Numbered from the stretch's first letter, positions 20,767 through 34,070 are shown. The stretch: DNA of 64,000 nt from Coix lacryma-jobi var. lacryma-jobi (GCA_009763385.1 CM019827.1:91930314-91994313), one strand, 5' to 3'. The notes: generated by a model from the letters alone, not told the origin. Program-made: numbers and translations.

Positions 20767-23649
20767 AAGTGAGATACTGCAAAGCGCCAGCAAGACTGCG
20801 GTAATCCGTAGCATCCGAAATTGGTTCACCATCTGCAGAAAGCTTCGGGTTGAGATCAACTGGAGTGACACACGGCTTACAATCAGCCATGCCAGCACGG
20901 TCCAAAATATCCAACATGTACCGGTGTTGTGACAAGAACAACCCTGAAGCTGTGCGCTGAACTTGCATACCCAGAAAATGATGAAGTTTGCCCAAGTCCT
21001 TCATAGCAAATTCCCGCTGTAGGGCTGCAACAATACGATGATGCAATTCTGGAGAGGAAGCTGTCAACACAATGTCATCCACATACAGCAGGAGGTAGGC
21101 AGTCTCAGAGCCACGACGATAGACAAAGAGTGAAGAATCTGTCTTGGCTTCCACAAAACCTAACTGAAGAAGGAAACCGGCAAAACGACTGTACCATGCA
21201 CGGGGCACTTGCTTAAGGCCATAGAGGGAGCGATTTAGATGACACACAAATTCTGGGTGAGAGGAGTCTTCAAAACCGGAAGGCTGAGCACAATATACTG
21301 TCTCTGAGAGAATCCCATGAAGAAAGGCATTTTTGACATCAAGTTGGTGTATCGGCCACTGACGAGAGACAGCTAGGGACATCACTGTGCGGACTGTAGC
21401 AGGCTTCACCACAGGGCTAAAAGTCTCATCATAATCAATGCCGGGACGCTGAGTAAAACCACGAAGAACCCACCGCGCTTTGTAGCGCTCAAGAGAACCA
21501 TCAGCCTTGAACTTGTGCTTGAAAACCCACTTCCCTATGACCACATTGGAGCGAGTTGGGCGAGAGACAAGGTCCCAAGTGTGATTGGAGAGCAATGCTG
21601 AGAACTCCTCGTGCATAGCTGCACGCCAATTGGGGTCAGCAAGCGCAGCACGATAAGTCCGTGGAATTGGCGAGTGCGAATCTGCCTGAAGCATGACTGG
21701 ATGTACCGGTTGTCGAAAACCAGCCTTGGCACGCGTCCGCATAGCGTGCTGGTTGATCACTAGGACAACTGGAACAGCCCCAGCAGGAAGACGCACCGGT
21801 GAGGAAGTTGGTGTACGAACTGGTGCAGCAGGCACCGTAGAAGTAGGCCGCGGGCGGCGGCTGTAAGTGAGCCGTACTGGATGGATCGGTGCCCGAGCAG
21901 CCAAGTCGAGTGGAGAGGGTACTGGACGCCGGTGATAGTAGAGACCAGCCCATCGCTGAAAGCCTGGTGGAGAGCTTATGGAGTTGTTACCGGCCGCTGG
22001 AGATCCAGTAGAGGGGCTGCTGCGAACAGCAGCTCGGATTGCTGGAGTAGTAGCCTGGACCGGCGCTGAAGGCGATGTAGCAGCACCCTGAATGGCAGCA
22101 GGAGGCGGACTGGCTGCAGGTGTCATTGAGGCGGTTGTAGGGGACGCCCAGCCTGCAGAAAACCGGCCAGTGGGGAGACCAACCGAAGGAGCAGCAGCAA
22201 TCCATGGGGCGCTGCTCCCTGTTGGAAGAGCCGCACGTGGCTGTGCGGGGTCGTCAGGAGTTCCTGTTGGTATAAAAAATGACGGTGTTGGGGGAGCCAT
22301 GACAGGGTCAGTATAATCCAAAAAATCAAAGTCCTGGGAAGAAGGACGGCCTGGATCATCGGAGAATGGAAAAGATGTCTCATCAAAGACAACATATCAG
22401 GAGATGATGATCCGGTTGGAGGACCGGTCAAGGCAGCAGTAGCCTTTATGATGAGAGGAGTAACCAAGGAAGACACACAAGGAGGACCGAGGAGCCAGTT
22501 TGTGGGGAGTTGTGGCAGAAAGGTTGGGGTAGCAATGACACCCAAAGACACGGAGGTGATCATAAGAGGGTGGAGACCCGTAGAGCACCAAGTGGGGGGT
22601 GGAGAATTTCAGTGTCTTGGTAGGGAGGATGTTAAGGAGGAGGGTGGCAGTGGAAAGAGCCTCAACCCAATAGGCTGGGGGAACATGAGCCTGAAACAGG
22701 AGGGAGCGAACAATATTATTGATGGTACGAATAATGCGTTCGGCTTTACCGTTTTGGGGCGAGGTGTAAGGGCAAGACATCCGAAACTGGATGCCATGGG
22801 AGAGAAAAAAGCGCGGGAAGCATGATTGTCGAATTTGTGACAATTATCGCACTGGACACCCTGAATAGCAACGCGGAACTGTGTGGCGACATAAGCGAAG
22901 AAATTAGACAGGGTAGGGAAAGTGTCAGACTTGAGCCGTAGCGGGAAAGTCCATAGGTAGTGCGAAAAATCATCAAGAATGACAAGATAATACTTGCATC
23001 CAAAAACACTAGATATGGGTGATGTCCACAAATCACAATGTATTAACTGAAAAATATGTGTGGTTCTGGAAGATGACGTATGAAAGGGTAAACGAGTGTG
23101 ATGACCCAACTGACAAGCATGACACAAAGAGGTACTAGTACTATTATTACAAGGGATACCTGATGACTGTGCTAGTTTAGACAAAACTTCATGACCACGA
23201 TGCCCAAGACGCTGGTGCCAAAGTGAAGGACCGGTGGCAGCGAGGAGAGCAGAGGCAGACTCTGGGAACTGTAGCGGATAGAGGGGACCAGAGCTGTCAC
23301 ACCTGACGATCTCTCTCCGGGAGGGAAGATCCTTCACAGAACAGCCAAAAGGGTCAAACTCCACAGAACAGTTGTTATCAAAAGTAAACTGGCGTACTGA
23401 AACAAGATTCTTAATAAGACCAGGTGAAACAAGGACATTATTAAGATGAAGGTTATTAGGAAGAGTAGTAACGCCAGTTGTAGTAACGGGAAGAAGGTTC
23501 CCGTTACCGACAATAATGTGAGATGGAGGTGATGTATGTGGAGAAGAAGGGACAGTAAGAATACCAGCATCAGACGTCATGTGATTGGAAGCCCTGGAGT
23601 CGAAGTACCAATTGGTCGAAGGGGGCTGCTGAAGGGACATCGTCTGGAA
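20767..23649 (-). pseudogene. pol: Ale-like pol (protease, integrase, RT), truncated and mutated
   Basis: The protease motif reads WYFDSRASNHMT near 23600, with Arg in place of the active-site Gly of D-S/T-G. Integrase has the HQRLGH...CHAC zinc motif and LIHCDLW, but the usual DNGxEF reads DNCHKF near 22850, and a frameshift near 22810 moves to the frame carrying SPQNGKAERIIRT. RT (frame 20762-22321) has QLDVKNAFLHG and YVDD near 21075, then breaks in GALQYLT at 20767. A Ser/Pro/Ala-rich linker separates integrase and RT. Missing residues, frameshift and truncation make it non-functional. Confidence 0.9.
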
Positions 23650-25209
23650 GTTGGAGGCGAGGATGGATGCATCCCATCCGGGTGACGGCGGAACAGCAGG
23701 GCTGTACAGACCAGCCGGGGGCAGTGCCCACTGCGAGTAGCTGGGAGGAACACCCCAGCCTTGTGGGGCGCCTATGAGCAGTTCCTGAGGCACCGACTGT
23801 CCTCCAGAGCTTGGCTGAACGCCGACGAGCAAGGCGTGCGGATGTGGCAGCGTCGAGGGTCGGGGTCCAGGCCACATATTGATGGACCCTGTCCATGGCT
23901 GGTGTAGATTTGGCCACGAAGAAGTGGATGGACTCCTGGCGTTGTTGGCAGCGGTGTTGAAGTTGTTGCGGCCGCCGCCGCCACGCTTGCCACGGCGTGC
24001 ACGCTTGCCCCCCTCGGAGTTGAAGGGCTGCTGAGCAGCAGGAGGACGCTGCTGTTGGGGAGGAGCGGCAGGAGGCGCCGGAGCCGAGGCGCGCCCACTG
24101 CCCGCAATTGCAGCGAGGGCAGTGGCCGCGAGAAGTGGTGGTGCAGCATCAGCCATGGTGAGCTCCTCGAGTAGCAGATCGTTGCGGGCCTGCAGGAACG
24201 TCGGGAACGGACGACTGCGACAAAGGTGGAGACCGATGGCCTCATAGTGCCCATTGAGGCCGCGAAGGAGATTAAGGATGAACGTACGGTCGTGTACGAT
24301 CTCAACAAGATCACGAAGGGAGTCCGCCATCCCATTGAGCTTTTGGCAGAACGTGGTGATGTCAAGGTCGCCTTGCTGGAAATTGCGAAAAGCAACGTCA
24401 AGGTGCAATGCCCGCGTCTCGCGATTGCCTTGGAATTGCAACTCGATGGCGAGCCAGTTCGCGCGAGCAGAGGCGCCTCGCTCGACCACAGCTTCGGTGA
24501 GGGCGTCGGTGATGGTGCCGGTGATCCAAGTCCGGACAACGCAGTCCATGCGCACCCAGTCCGGAGAGTTGGGGGCAGCGGTGTTGGTGAGGACATGTGG
24601 CTACAGAGAGTAGCGGCTGACGGCGAGGAGGAAAGATTCACGCCAGCGGCCGTAGAAGCTGGAGCCGACGTCGAGGATGACCGGCACGAGCAGGCGAATG
24701 TTCTGCACTGCGACGGCCTGGGCATGGAGGTTGAGGAGGGCCGCAGCCTCGTGCTGCAGGAGGACGGCACGAAGGTGCTCGTCGTTGCCGGCGGCGGCGG
24801 CAGAGGCGTCGTCATCTGATCCCTCCTCCAGGAGCGAATCGACTGGAGGAGGATCGTCGGGAGGCGGAGCGGCTGCCGCGCGCTCCTGGGCTGCGCGGTC
24901 GAGGGCGGCGCGGATGCAAGCGTCCGCCGCGTCGCGTTCCTCCTGGGCAAGCATGGCTTCGCACTCAGCCTCCTGCGCGCGCGCGAGGGCAGCATCGCGG
25001 GCAGCCTGAGCCGCGAGGTCACGGGCCTCCTTGGCTGCGCGCGCTTGAGCCGCGCGCTCGCGTTCCTCCCTGGCGATGCGAGCGGCATCGCCGTTCTGGA
25101 GAGTAGGAGCGGCAGACGGTGGCTGCTGGAGGTCAGCGATGATGGGGGTCCCATCGCCGGTGGCTGCGCTGGAAGCTGTAGGCGGGGTGGTTTTCTCGGT
25201 GCTGCCCAT
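23650..25209 (-). pseudogene. gag: Ale-like gag with a long Ala/Glu/Arg-rich N-terminal extension
   Basis: The frame starts MGSTEKTTPPTASS about 50 bp from the PBS. Residues about 45-115 form a charged Ala-rich, probably coiled-coil stretch (REERERAAQARAAKEA). After a TAG at 24601-24603 the same frame continues with the copia gag domain (WLAIELQFQGNRETRALHLD, FCQKLNGMADSLRDL). The tail is Pro/Gln/Gly/Arg-rich (GKRARRGKRGGGGRNN) and I see no CCHC knuckle. Confidence 0.82.
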
Positions 25210-25260
25210 GGCGGCGCAAGATCGCGCGCAGGGGTCGAGAGAAGGGAAAGAAATAACCTA

Positions 25261-25274
25261 GACTCGTGATACCA
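25261..25274 (-). other. Ale-like primer binding site
   Basis: On the minus strand it reads TGGTATCACGAGTC, directly next to the LTR. It begins like the initiator-Met complement (TGGTATCA). Confidence 0.75.
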
Positions 25275-25485
25275 TGAAAGCAATAAGGATTACGTGGAAA
25301 TAATCCTTGAATTGATAGAGAGGCCTATTTACATATATATATAGGGGAGATCTCGGTGATTTATACAAACAATACCACCGAGATCTCCTACAACTCTCTA
25401 ACTAAAACAGAGAGGGGCTGACCGGTAGCTTTGCTAGGCCCAAGCCCATATACACACACGCATATACACAATTTACAATCTAACA
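25275..25485 (-). repeat. Ale-like 5' LTR (211 bp)
   Basis: In sense orientation it begins TGTTAGATTG and ends TTGCTTTCA. The right border is fixed by resumption of Tekay-3 LTR sequence at 25486, the left border by the PBS. Confidence 0.85.
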
Positions 25486-27779
25486 TTAAGCAAGCATAAG
25501 CACATAGCACAAGTAACAAGCATCCATCATAGTTTGACATAAGCAATCGGGATAACTTAACTTAATTACATCATACCAAAGCACATTACAAATCTGGACA
25601 GCAGACAGCAGTCCACTCTTTTGAACGTGACTCAAGCTACAAATCTCCACACAGGGCAAACTAAGACTTTCTGGAAAGCTAACAAGATTGCCTACAACTT
25701 TTCTATTCAACACAAGAGTTAATTCAAAGGTTATCTAACTCAAAAATAGATAACTATGCAGCTCTGTTCAGCTGTTGGACAGCAGGACAGACAGAGCTTC
25801 AGAGAAGCATAACTCAAGATACAAATGTCACATGAGCATGCAATTAGACATTATAGAAAGATTACAAGATTATATAAATCTTTCTTATTGTTAGCTCAAG
25901 ATGAATCAATCATTAACAAGGTCAAACAATAAGATTAGTGCAGCTCTGTCCACACTTGGACAGAACTAGCCACACACCAACAACAGTAACTTAGGACAAC
26001 CATAACTAAAGATCTATAATACCTGGGAACTTGTACATAGGCTCTTTAGAAAGATTATTAAGTTGTCTACAAATCAACTATAATCATCTCAAGATGATTC
26101 ACAAGTTAACAAGGGCTAATTAGTATAATTAGGCACCTCTGTCCAGACTTTGGACAGATTTGCCCACCTGCACTAAAACAGCTATAACTCAAGTTATATA
26201 TAACCAGTGAACATGAGCTAAGACAATTTAGAAATCTTATGAAAAGCACTACAACTCTTTTATAAGCACCTAAGCATGAATCACAAGTTAACTAGGTGAA
26301 ACAATCCAAACATTCAGATCTGGACAGAATGTAGGTAAAACTTGACAGCAATCTTACAACAGCCGTATCTCTTAAACTATTAAGACTATGACCATGCAAT
26401 TTGGTGACAAGCTAGATTAAGATGTTATCTACAGCTTTCATATATAACATTTTCACAGAAAATATAACTAACTTAGTGAAAACATGCACACAACACAACT
26501 GCACATGCATGGTCATATTATCAAGCATTGATCCTTTACTAGTATATATATATATATGGCCTATTTACATATATAGAAGATGTCATGCACACATGAATCA
26601 TGGCTCCAACTTTCAGAGATGGATCCTAACATTAATATGTGAGCAAGGTTGGAAAGTTACATGCATGCAAACAATAGTTTGCTAACTATGTGTTAAGCAA
26701 GTTTCTATTTCTAATTAACTAGGTGAGAGCAAGATAAATGGGAACTTCATGTTTTACATGAACATATGACCATTTTAGGCATGCACTGGTTACTACAATA
26801 TATTAGCAAAGTCATGGAACTATCTTTTCCATTTTTACACACATGCAGTCCATTAGCATATTGACATATTAATCTAGACTGCAACAGCAGCTGCTTACTT
26901 GGACCATAACTGAAGCTATACTCATCCAAAAGATATGAAATAAGACAATCTAGAAAGCTTATAAAATTGCCTACCAATCATATTTAAACATATCTGCATG
27001 AATCTCAAGTTAACATGGCCCAATTAATGCATTTATAAAGTCTGGTTTAGAAATTTCAGAGAACACCTATTTCTGAAACATAACTTCGCACACTTATAAC
27101 TCTTAATCCAATTCACCACAAATCATGAAAATTTAACACAAGCTAGATATGTAAGTTATCTATAACTTTTATATTATACCCATCCACAGAAAACATCATT
27201 TTCATCACAAAATCATTACCACAACAGAGACTGCTTCAGCAGCCATTTCAGCATAGCTAGACATACACTCAACTGCTGACTAATTAAATCATAACTAGAG
27301 CTACATAACTCCAACAAACATGCAACAAGAAATTTTGGAAATCTTATGAAATTATCTACCTTTCATATTTAATCACCATAACATGATTCATAAATTACAA
27401 GGGTCAAACATACATCTTTATAGAATCTGCTCTAGGAATTTCAGAGAGCAACTATTTCTGAACCCCAACTTTAAACAGTTGTAACTCCTAAACTACAAAG
27501 CCAGAAATAACGAAATTTTAACAGCAGCTAGATCATGCTATCCTTTACAACTTTCATATTGACCAAACCTACAGAAAACAAGATTTAATTTACGAAATTA
27601 CCACTCCCACAGAACCTACTCCTGCAGCAATTTCAGAAAAGCAATACATCACTTTATTAACTATTTGAGCAGCATGAGAGCACACAAATAAATCATTTGA
27701 ACATTCTTAACCACCAAGAACATGAGTACATAATTTGATAACATGATCCACACATTAAGCAATAAGGAAAAACAAAATC

Positions 27780-28340
27780 CATAACCATCTCCAACGAAGA
27801 CCCTTGCCGACGTTGTTGCTGCTCATGGAAAGGAGAGGGGACATGCGCCATAGTTAGGGTTTGGGGCTAGGGATTCCAAAGCTCGCTGCTGGCCTGCTGT
27901 TGTTTGTTGGTAAGCCATGAGAGAGGAGGAACAGCCGGAGGCTTGGGTTTGGGGCGACACTGCTGCTGGCCTGTGCCGGTCGCCTGGCTTGCTGCCATGG
28001 AGGAGGAGGCGCTGCTGCAGCTGTTGCAGCCAGGGAAGAAAGGGAGGAGGAGAGGGCGCTGCCCTTTTGCACGGCAAGGAGGAGGAGGGAGGAGACCAGG
28101 GAGGGGGGCTGCTCGCTGCCCTGGCCATGGAGGGAGAAGGGAAGGAGGAGCAAGGAAGGGCAGCCATGGAGCTGTGCTGCCTGCACCCTGCTCTGCTTGG
28201 CATGGGGAGGAGGAAGGGAGATGGAGAAGGGGGAGGAGCAGCCATGGAGGGGGAAAGCTGAAGATGAGGAAGGAGGAGAGCCGGGCTCGGCTCTTCACAG
28301 GGACGGAGCGCGGCCATCTGGTCAGCCACGGGAAAAAGGC
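27780..28340. other. GC-rich block in Tekay-3 3' LTR
   Basis: A gga/gct-rich stretch repeated at about 38170-38720 in the other LTR. Frames on both strands are low-complexity, and those on the plus strand differ in length between the two copies, so I do not call a gene. Confidence 0.7.
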
Positions 28341-28874
28341 CGTGAAATTTTTCACAAAATTTCTTTCCCAAAATGGCAAGTTTCTGGAAACTTTCGGTCA
28401 AATTCTAAAATTGCGAATACTACTCAAACGGACTCCGATTTCGATGAAACCAGTTTTGTTGTCGTCGTCTCGCCGAGTACTCCAACTTTCGTTTCAGGCA
28501 CTCAGTAAAATTCCCGATCGTTTGCCCGGTAACGATCATCGACGGCAGCTTCGCGGTGACCGAAATTCCAATTTCGCAGTACAGACTAAACCAATTTCCG
28601 GAGCCGGAAAACTGCGTTGTACTCCATCTTACGCGCTCGTTTTCACCATTTTTGGCACCGATCCAGGTCTCGACCATAAAACAAAATTTGTTCCTTTTGA
28701 TCTGCACTACAACTTTCGTTTAGGGCACACTGACATGCGAACAACCGAAAATACCGTTCAACGCCGGTCAAAGCAATCACCCGGTAGGATCTGAATTAGG
28801 GTTTCTCGTCCGTCGGGACATTTTTCGGTCGTTTGCTCAACAGGGAAATTTCATAACTTTTGATCGCGGGTCCA

Positions 28875-28880
28875 TATATA
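28875..28880 (-). promoter_or_regulatory. Candidate TATA box in Tekay-3 LTR
   Basis: The minus strand reads CCACTATATATGGACC about 125 bp into the LTR. The same motif is at 39256-39261 in the 5' LTR. If real, almost the whole 5.3 kb LTR would be R and U5. Confidence 0.4.
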
Positions 28881-29002
28881 GTGGATTGGGCATGATTGCA
28901 ATACTTGGTTGAACTCAAATGATTTTTCTTCGTTGACACATAATATACCATGTCTGTGCTGACCTGACAGCTTAACTGATGGCGAACACCTGGGGTGTTA
29001 CA

Positions 29003-29020
29003 GCCCTTCCCCCCTTAAAA
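29003..29020 (-). other. Tekay-3 polypurine tract
   Basis: The sense strand reads TTTTAAGGGGGGAAGGGC directly before the 3' LTR. Confidence 0.85.
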
Positions 29021-29038
29021 GAATCTCGTCCCGAGATT
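29015..29038 (-). pseudogene. Relic of the last eight pol codons in Tekay-3
   Basis: The minus strand encodes N-L-G-T-R-F-F-stop, nearly identical to the end of Tekay-2 pol (N-L-G-T-R-F-L-stop at 51992-52015). It is the only recognisable piece of gag-pol left in this element. Confidence 0.7.
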
Positions 29039-32000
29039 CCGAACGAAAGACGTTTCAAGGGAAGAGAAGCATAGCACCCATCCTTAATCACAGGCTATTG
29101 GCAGCTCAAGGTATTGACTTTTTGACAGAACAGAAACTGCTATAAACAGAACAACTTTCCGATCTTTCACATCATTTCCCGATTACTAGCTCTTGTCAGA
29201 AAAATCTGCTTCACTGACTTCCATCGAGCATTGAGGTACACTCACAATATCATTGTTGGGTTGAAGAAAACTAAAATTGTCTCATTACTTTGGGAGGAAT
29301 CCAAGATAATATTACTTCATATTTTGAATCTTCATCTGATTTGAACCATAGCAAAAATACATCCTCGAGATGGTCAGGAACTGACTGACGACAACCACTG
29401 CTTGTACTACTGTGAATGTCTGTTCCTTCAGATAGCAATCGATGGAAAGCTACATGAGGTTACATGTGTGCAATTCTCTTTTTCTGATTATAACACGGTA
29501 TTATCTGAATCCGATAAAAGAACGGTGAATGTGATAGCTGACTCTACCAAATCCACGTTTTCGCAGATCCTTCTTTACTGAAATTTTTAAGCTGTGACAG
29601 TGACTCAGGTTAAATTTTATGCAACCTCTTGGGTAAAAATACCAAGTTACTGAATCTTTGTACTACTAGCAAATCAACATCATTCTTCTTCATGGCGTAG
29701 TTGCAACTCAGTGAGACTGACTTGCTGTACTACTTGGGTCATAAAGCGATCTTCTCAAATTCACTCAACAATGCAGGAACATAATTTGAAATCTGCCATT
29801 TGCCACTTCAATTGCCATCAATCTGAACTTCTAAGAGTTGATTTTTGGTAGGACACCTTGACTACTCAAGAATAAGGGACTGATTCTGAATGTCCATTCT
29901 AGATTTATCCAATATATCTGGAATAACCCTTTCATAGTAGCCGAACGTATCACCAAGAAGTCCTTACTCCCGGTATAATCCTGACTTGAGTTACTAGGTT
30001 GGCGTACCGTCTTGTATTACCATTAAAAATTTCTCCCCGATAGAGTTGGTTGGAACATGTCAGAGACTTGGATGTACGAGTGCGACAAACAATATCAGTG
30101 GATTTACAGACTTATGACATAACATTGTTCTGTGAGACATAGCCTTCATAACTACCAAAGAGTCATTTGTGAACTGGAGATTGCCTTTTTAATGACCGAA
30201 CTAATCAGCTGTCTATCAACACTAAAAAGCTCCAAGGTTTCATCCTTTACTGCAAGCACTGTCGGATATCAATGCACATGCTCACCACCAAAGTCAGTGG
30301 AGAATCAGACACATCTATGAAGATTGGGTTAACTGTGAGATCATCATGCATATATATATATTAAGCTCAGACAGAAAACTTCTGGACCTTAGGGATCTGG
30401 ATCAATAACACACCATTTCTGGTACTCATCCTTCAACTAATACTTGCCCACTTTTAAGAATTTTGTGCCACTTGTTTCACTGTGACCATATACGATGCTT
30501 ACTCTTTGCTGTTGATCCAACAGAGTCCTTTGTCTACCACCTCTTACAGTCGGCTACTGCTTTCATCCTTGACCGATTCTTGAAAAGTCATCCTTCTTGC
30601 CATTTTCAGAAAGAAACATTGCCACATGCGAGCCGACATAAGGATTTTTCTGAAGGAATATAGGAGATATTAAGAATGAATCTTCATGAAAGATAACACA
30701 TTGGCGTAGTTCTATAATAGATCTTGATTATAACCCACCGTACCAGCGCATGCCGAGCAGCACAACCAATTGTGTGCACCCACCGGAGGCTCTCGGTTTC
30801 GTCGCGGCACCATTAGTTCTTAACCAAGACACCATTATCGAATCCACAATCAATGAGAAATCTCACACGATGCAGCTAAATCTTGCATGGATAGGCACCA
30901 CGTGCAAGGCATGAGCTAGCAAAGCAAGGATGATCACAAGGTTTGGAAATCAACAAGGAGGTGATTTCAAGGATAAAACATGGCACAAGACATCAAGGAT
31001 TCGTCTGGTGCACATCGAGGTCATGACAAGATGAAGGATTTCATGAACTTGATTTGGCCAAGCAGCAACAAAAGAGCAACCGAGGGGTACATGGGTTTGG
31101 ACATGGTCTCCACAGTAGGCATGACAAACTATGGTCAAAGGCTGAGGGTAACAGAAACTTAACTTGGCTGGTTAAACAAACAAAGGCCTTCACAGCAAAG
31201 GGTACCAAACATTTATGGCTTCGGCAACACTTTTAGGCCAAACTTGGATCTATAGGTTTGTTAGAGGCATGGCCACACAACAAGCATAGGCATAGCATGG
31301 TTTGGCATTTAGGATTTTTGGAAGTTTAACTAGGGCTAACTGGTCCAACAAAAGGCATGGACAAGCCTAGGTTCAGGTTTTTGGCACAAGCATTCTAAAC
31401 CATCAAAACTAGATACACAACACAGGCCTTTAAGCAACATGGGTTCAACTAAAGGCATCTCGGAAGGTCAAGAGGGCTTGAAACCGAAGGTTGACAAACC
31501 ACTCCTATACTCCCGAGGACAAAGGTTGACTAACCAAGGCATCAGTTAGATAACAACACATCTACACACAGCCTTAACAAGCATTTGGAACACACAATCA
31601 ATCAGCTAAAGCAACCAACACTACCCACCAAGCTCAAACAAGACAAGCATCTATCTAGGGCATACAAGCAAACATAGACATGCAAAACATGGTGGACAGA
31701 GGTTGTCAGTATTTTATTTCCAGTTTACTAGATTGGAGCACAACTCTATATCTATAAACAAACATACCAAGCAAACTAGGTCATACATGTTTCTTAACTA
31801 TAAGCGGTTTACACTTTTAAGTTGCAACTCACTTATTTAGCATATGAGTTAACAACAAGTAACAACCCATGCATAGTCTATATTCCAAGAAGGAATAAAC
31901 ACACTAAGTAACAACAACTAACAAGCAGCATGCAACAACTTGATTTTTGGGTAAAATCAACAACAGCTTAAAACATTCTAATCATGTTAGAAAAGCCAAA

Positions 32001-33340
32001 TTGCAGCCACTTAAATTAGTTGCAAGCATTTAGTTCTAACAAGCACATATGCTAATATAATGTTAAGCTAGATTAGAGAGCAGTTTTAAAGCATGGTACA
32101 CATAAAAACATAATCCTAAGCATAACCATGTATAAAAAATAGTTTGTATACATCTTAAACATGTCAGACAGTTCATGATTAAGCCAAATTAAATTTCTTA
32201 CATGCACTTATTAATTTACCTACCTTAGCAAGGTGAGACATAGAGCTGTTTCAATCTATTCCTAGAGAATTCTAAGAAGATTATGGCAGCTCACTCATGC
32301 ATTTAGTAGACTATTAAGCATTTCAACCTATTTGAGAAAGTAACACAGCCTACCCCAAATCTAGCAAGTAAACAAGCTTAAACAACTTAAACAGGTTTAA
32401 ACTATTTAATGTGGTCAAACAGCAAGTTTTACATTTTTCTTGCAGCAACATGATACTAGTGAGGTATGAAAATTGGTTTCACAAACCCTTAATTTATATA
32501 ACACTAGGTCCCATGATTGCAAGAAAATGAGAATGAAACAAAATTACATTATTATTCAACATTTAAACAACATGTGTAGAACATTCCCTTGCTAGAGCAT
32601 GTTAAAGCTAACAAAACTAGAAATTACATGTTTAGGAAGCACTTAGCGTACCCAAACAAAACTGCATACAAAACAGTCTCAAATAACAAGTTTTATTGTT
32701 TCTTTTAGGTGAAGCATTTCAAAACAAACTAACCCAATTGGTTTCACCCAAAAATGGAGTTTCCTAACTCAAAACATGGAATTACAAACTTAGCAGAGTT
32801 TATCACACAAGCAGGATAACAACACACAAGCATTTAGTTACAACAAGGCATTTCAACGTAGAGAGAACTTCTAGCCATTACAAACTTATGGTCTAACTAC
32901 TTTAGCAAGCAAACATGAAGCAGGGCAAGACAACACACAATCATGATGAGCTAGCAGGGCTATCTAATCAACATCATACATGTATTTACTTCTAGTCTAA
33001 ACAAGCAATCACTTATTTAGCTAATCATGAAAGCACTCATATAAAACCTTGCACACTACGAAACATCATGAGCAAGACCATATTACATCTAATTCAGGGC
33101 AACATACCTCATCAAACAGAAAATTCATTTCTAACTTTTATAAGCAAGTTAGCACATCATATTGAAGGACTAGTTCACAACAACTTTACCATTACAGGAA
33201 CAAGGGTGGGGAAGCACTTGATGCACAAACAACTATCAAGTTTTATTATTACATTAGACACACTTGATAACAAGTTGTTTATTATTAGAACAAAGATGAG
33301 AGAAGCATGTTCATGAGAAATGCACAAGAAGATGTATGCT
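29039..33340. other. Non-coding internal region of Tekay-3
   Basis: About 4.3 kb of AT-rich DNA with only short open frames on either strand and no retroelement motif I can recognise. The right half is rich in aacaa/aagca words. It replaces the gag-pol of autonomous relatives; its origin is unknown. Confidence 0.6.
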
Positions 33341-34070
33341 CGTCCTATACGTCCTTACAAATTGACAGCCTGAGGCGACAATCACGTTCTAGGTCGGTGG
33401 CATAACACGCACTCTCGATATAGCTAGTCGTCAACTATACGTACGCATTCGAGGTTAGCGTACCTGCAGAAAATCTCATTTCAGCCCATTCCCACAACAG
33501 ATATAAATACATTGTAGGAATTTAAATCTAGATACTATCTTAGGTGCATACCCAGTATACACGTAAGTAGTATATGCACCCATCAGAAAAGTATTACTCC
33601 CACAATTAAATACCTTCACCCGCATTCGTGTGCTTACGAGTACAGGTTCCAGTACCAAACTAGCTCTTCCCTAGACCAACGGTTGTTTGGTCATGCTCTC
33701 ACAACTCACACTTACCTGAGCGTAGGTGTGACGTTACATAAAATAAATTCAACTACCCCACACATATGAGTACATCATATGTGAGGGCTACCTCCAACAT
33801 TAGACCACAGGGTAGCATAGTGCGGTCATCTATACGTACCTTTTGAGTCGATGTGTCGTTGCAAGTAATTAAAACACCCAGAGTTAGTATTACTTAACTA
33901 GCCACCTGAAAGTCCTAATTGGGCATAACTGGAGGTTGTCGCTAGCACATAGTTTACAAATTAGGTTTTGACAAACTTGCCTACTAGCTAAAGCTTTTTA
34001 GATAAAATAGGCTTTTTAAAACAAAACTTTGTTTTAAAACCATGCACATGACAATATTATGCTTAACCTT
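33341..34070 (-). other. Tekay-3 5' leader, homologous to Tekay-2 leader
   Basis: 33465-33605 matches 57950-58090 closely (for example gcgtacctgcagaaaa, and the segment before gtatatgcacccatcagaaa). This ties the non-autonomous element to the Tekay-2 family and may hold packaging signals. Confidence 0.75.

Larger units (their letters stand above)
20767..25485 (-). mobile_element. Ale-like Ty1/copia element, 5' part, cut by Tekay-1
   Basis: A short 5' LTR (25275-25485), a PBS, gag, protease, integrase and RT run leftwards and stop in mid-RT at 20767, where Tekay-1 begins. RNase H and the 3' LTR should lie beyond the far end of Tekay-1, off-window. The 211-bp LTR and the integrase/RT wording fit the Ale/Retrofit lineage. 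It inserted into the 3' LTR of Tekay-3: sequence right of 25485 matches 35845 onward. Confidence 0.9.
25486..29002 (-). repeat. Tekay-3 3' LTR, right part
   Basis: Collinear with 35845-39383, with scattered substitutions and indels; the first part was displaced by the Ale-like insertion. It ends cacctggggtgttaca. A (TA)n run near 26543-26557 is shorter than in the other copy (36925-36943). Confidence 0.92.

Noticed and set aside
24226..24819. A 197-codon plus-strand frame
   Set aside because: Antisense to the Ale-like gag domain, which is recognisable on the minus strand.
23772..25283. A 503-codon frame opposite in phase to the Ale-like gag
   Set aside because: It is a shifted reading of the gag sequence, Ser/Arg/Pro-rich, without any motif, and it runs into the PBS.
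27823..28794. Possible 190-296 aa proteins in the Tekay-3 LTR
   Set aside because: The two LTR copies keep neither the same reading frame nor the same length, and composition is Ser/Pro/Leu or Gly/Glu-rich. No domain is visible.
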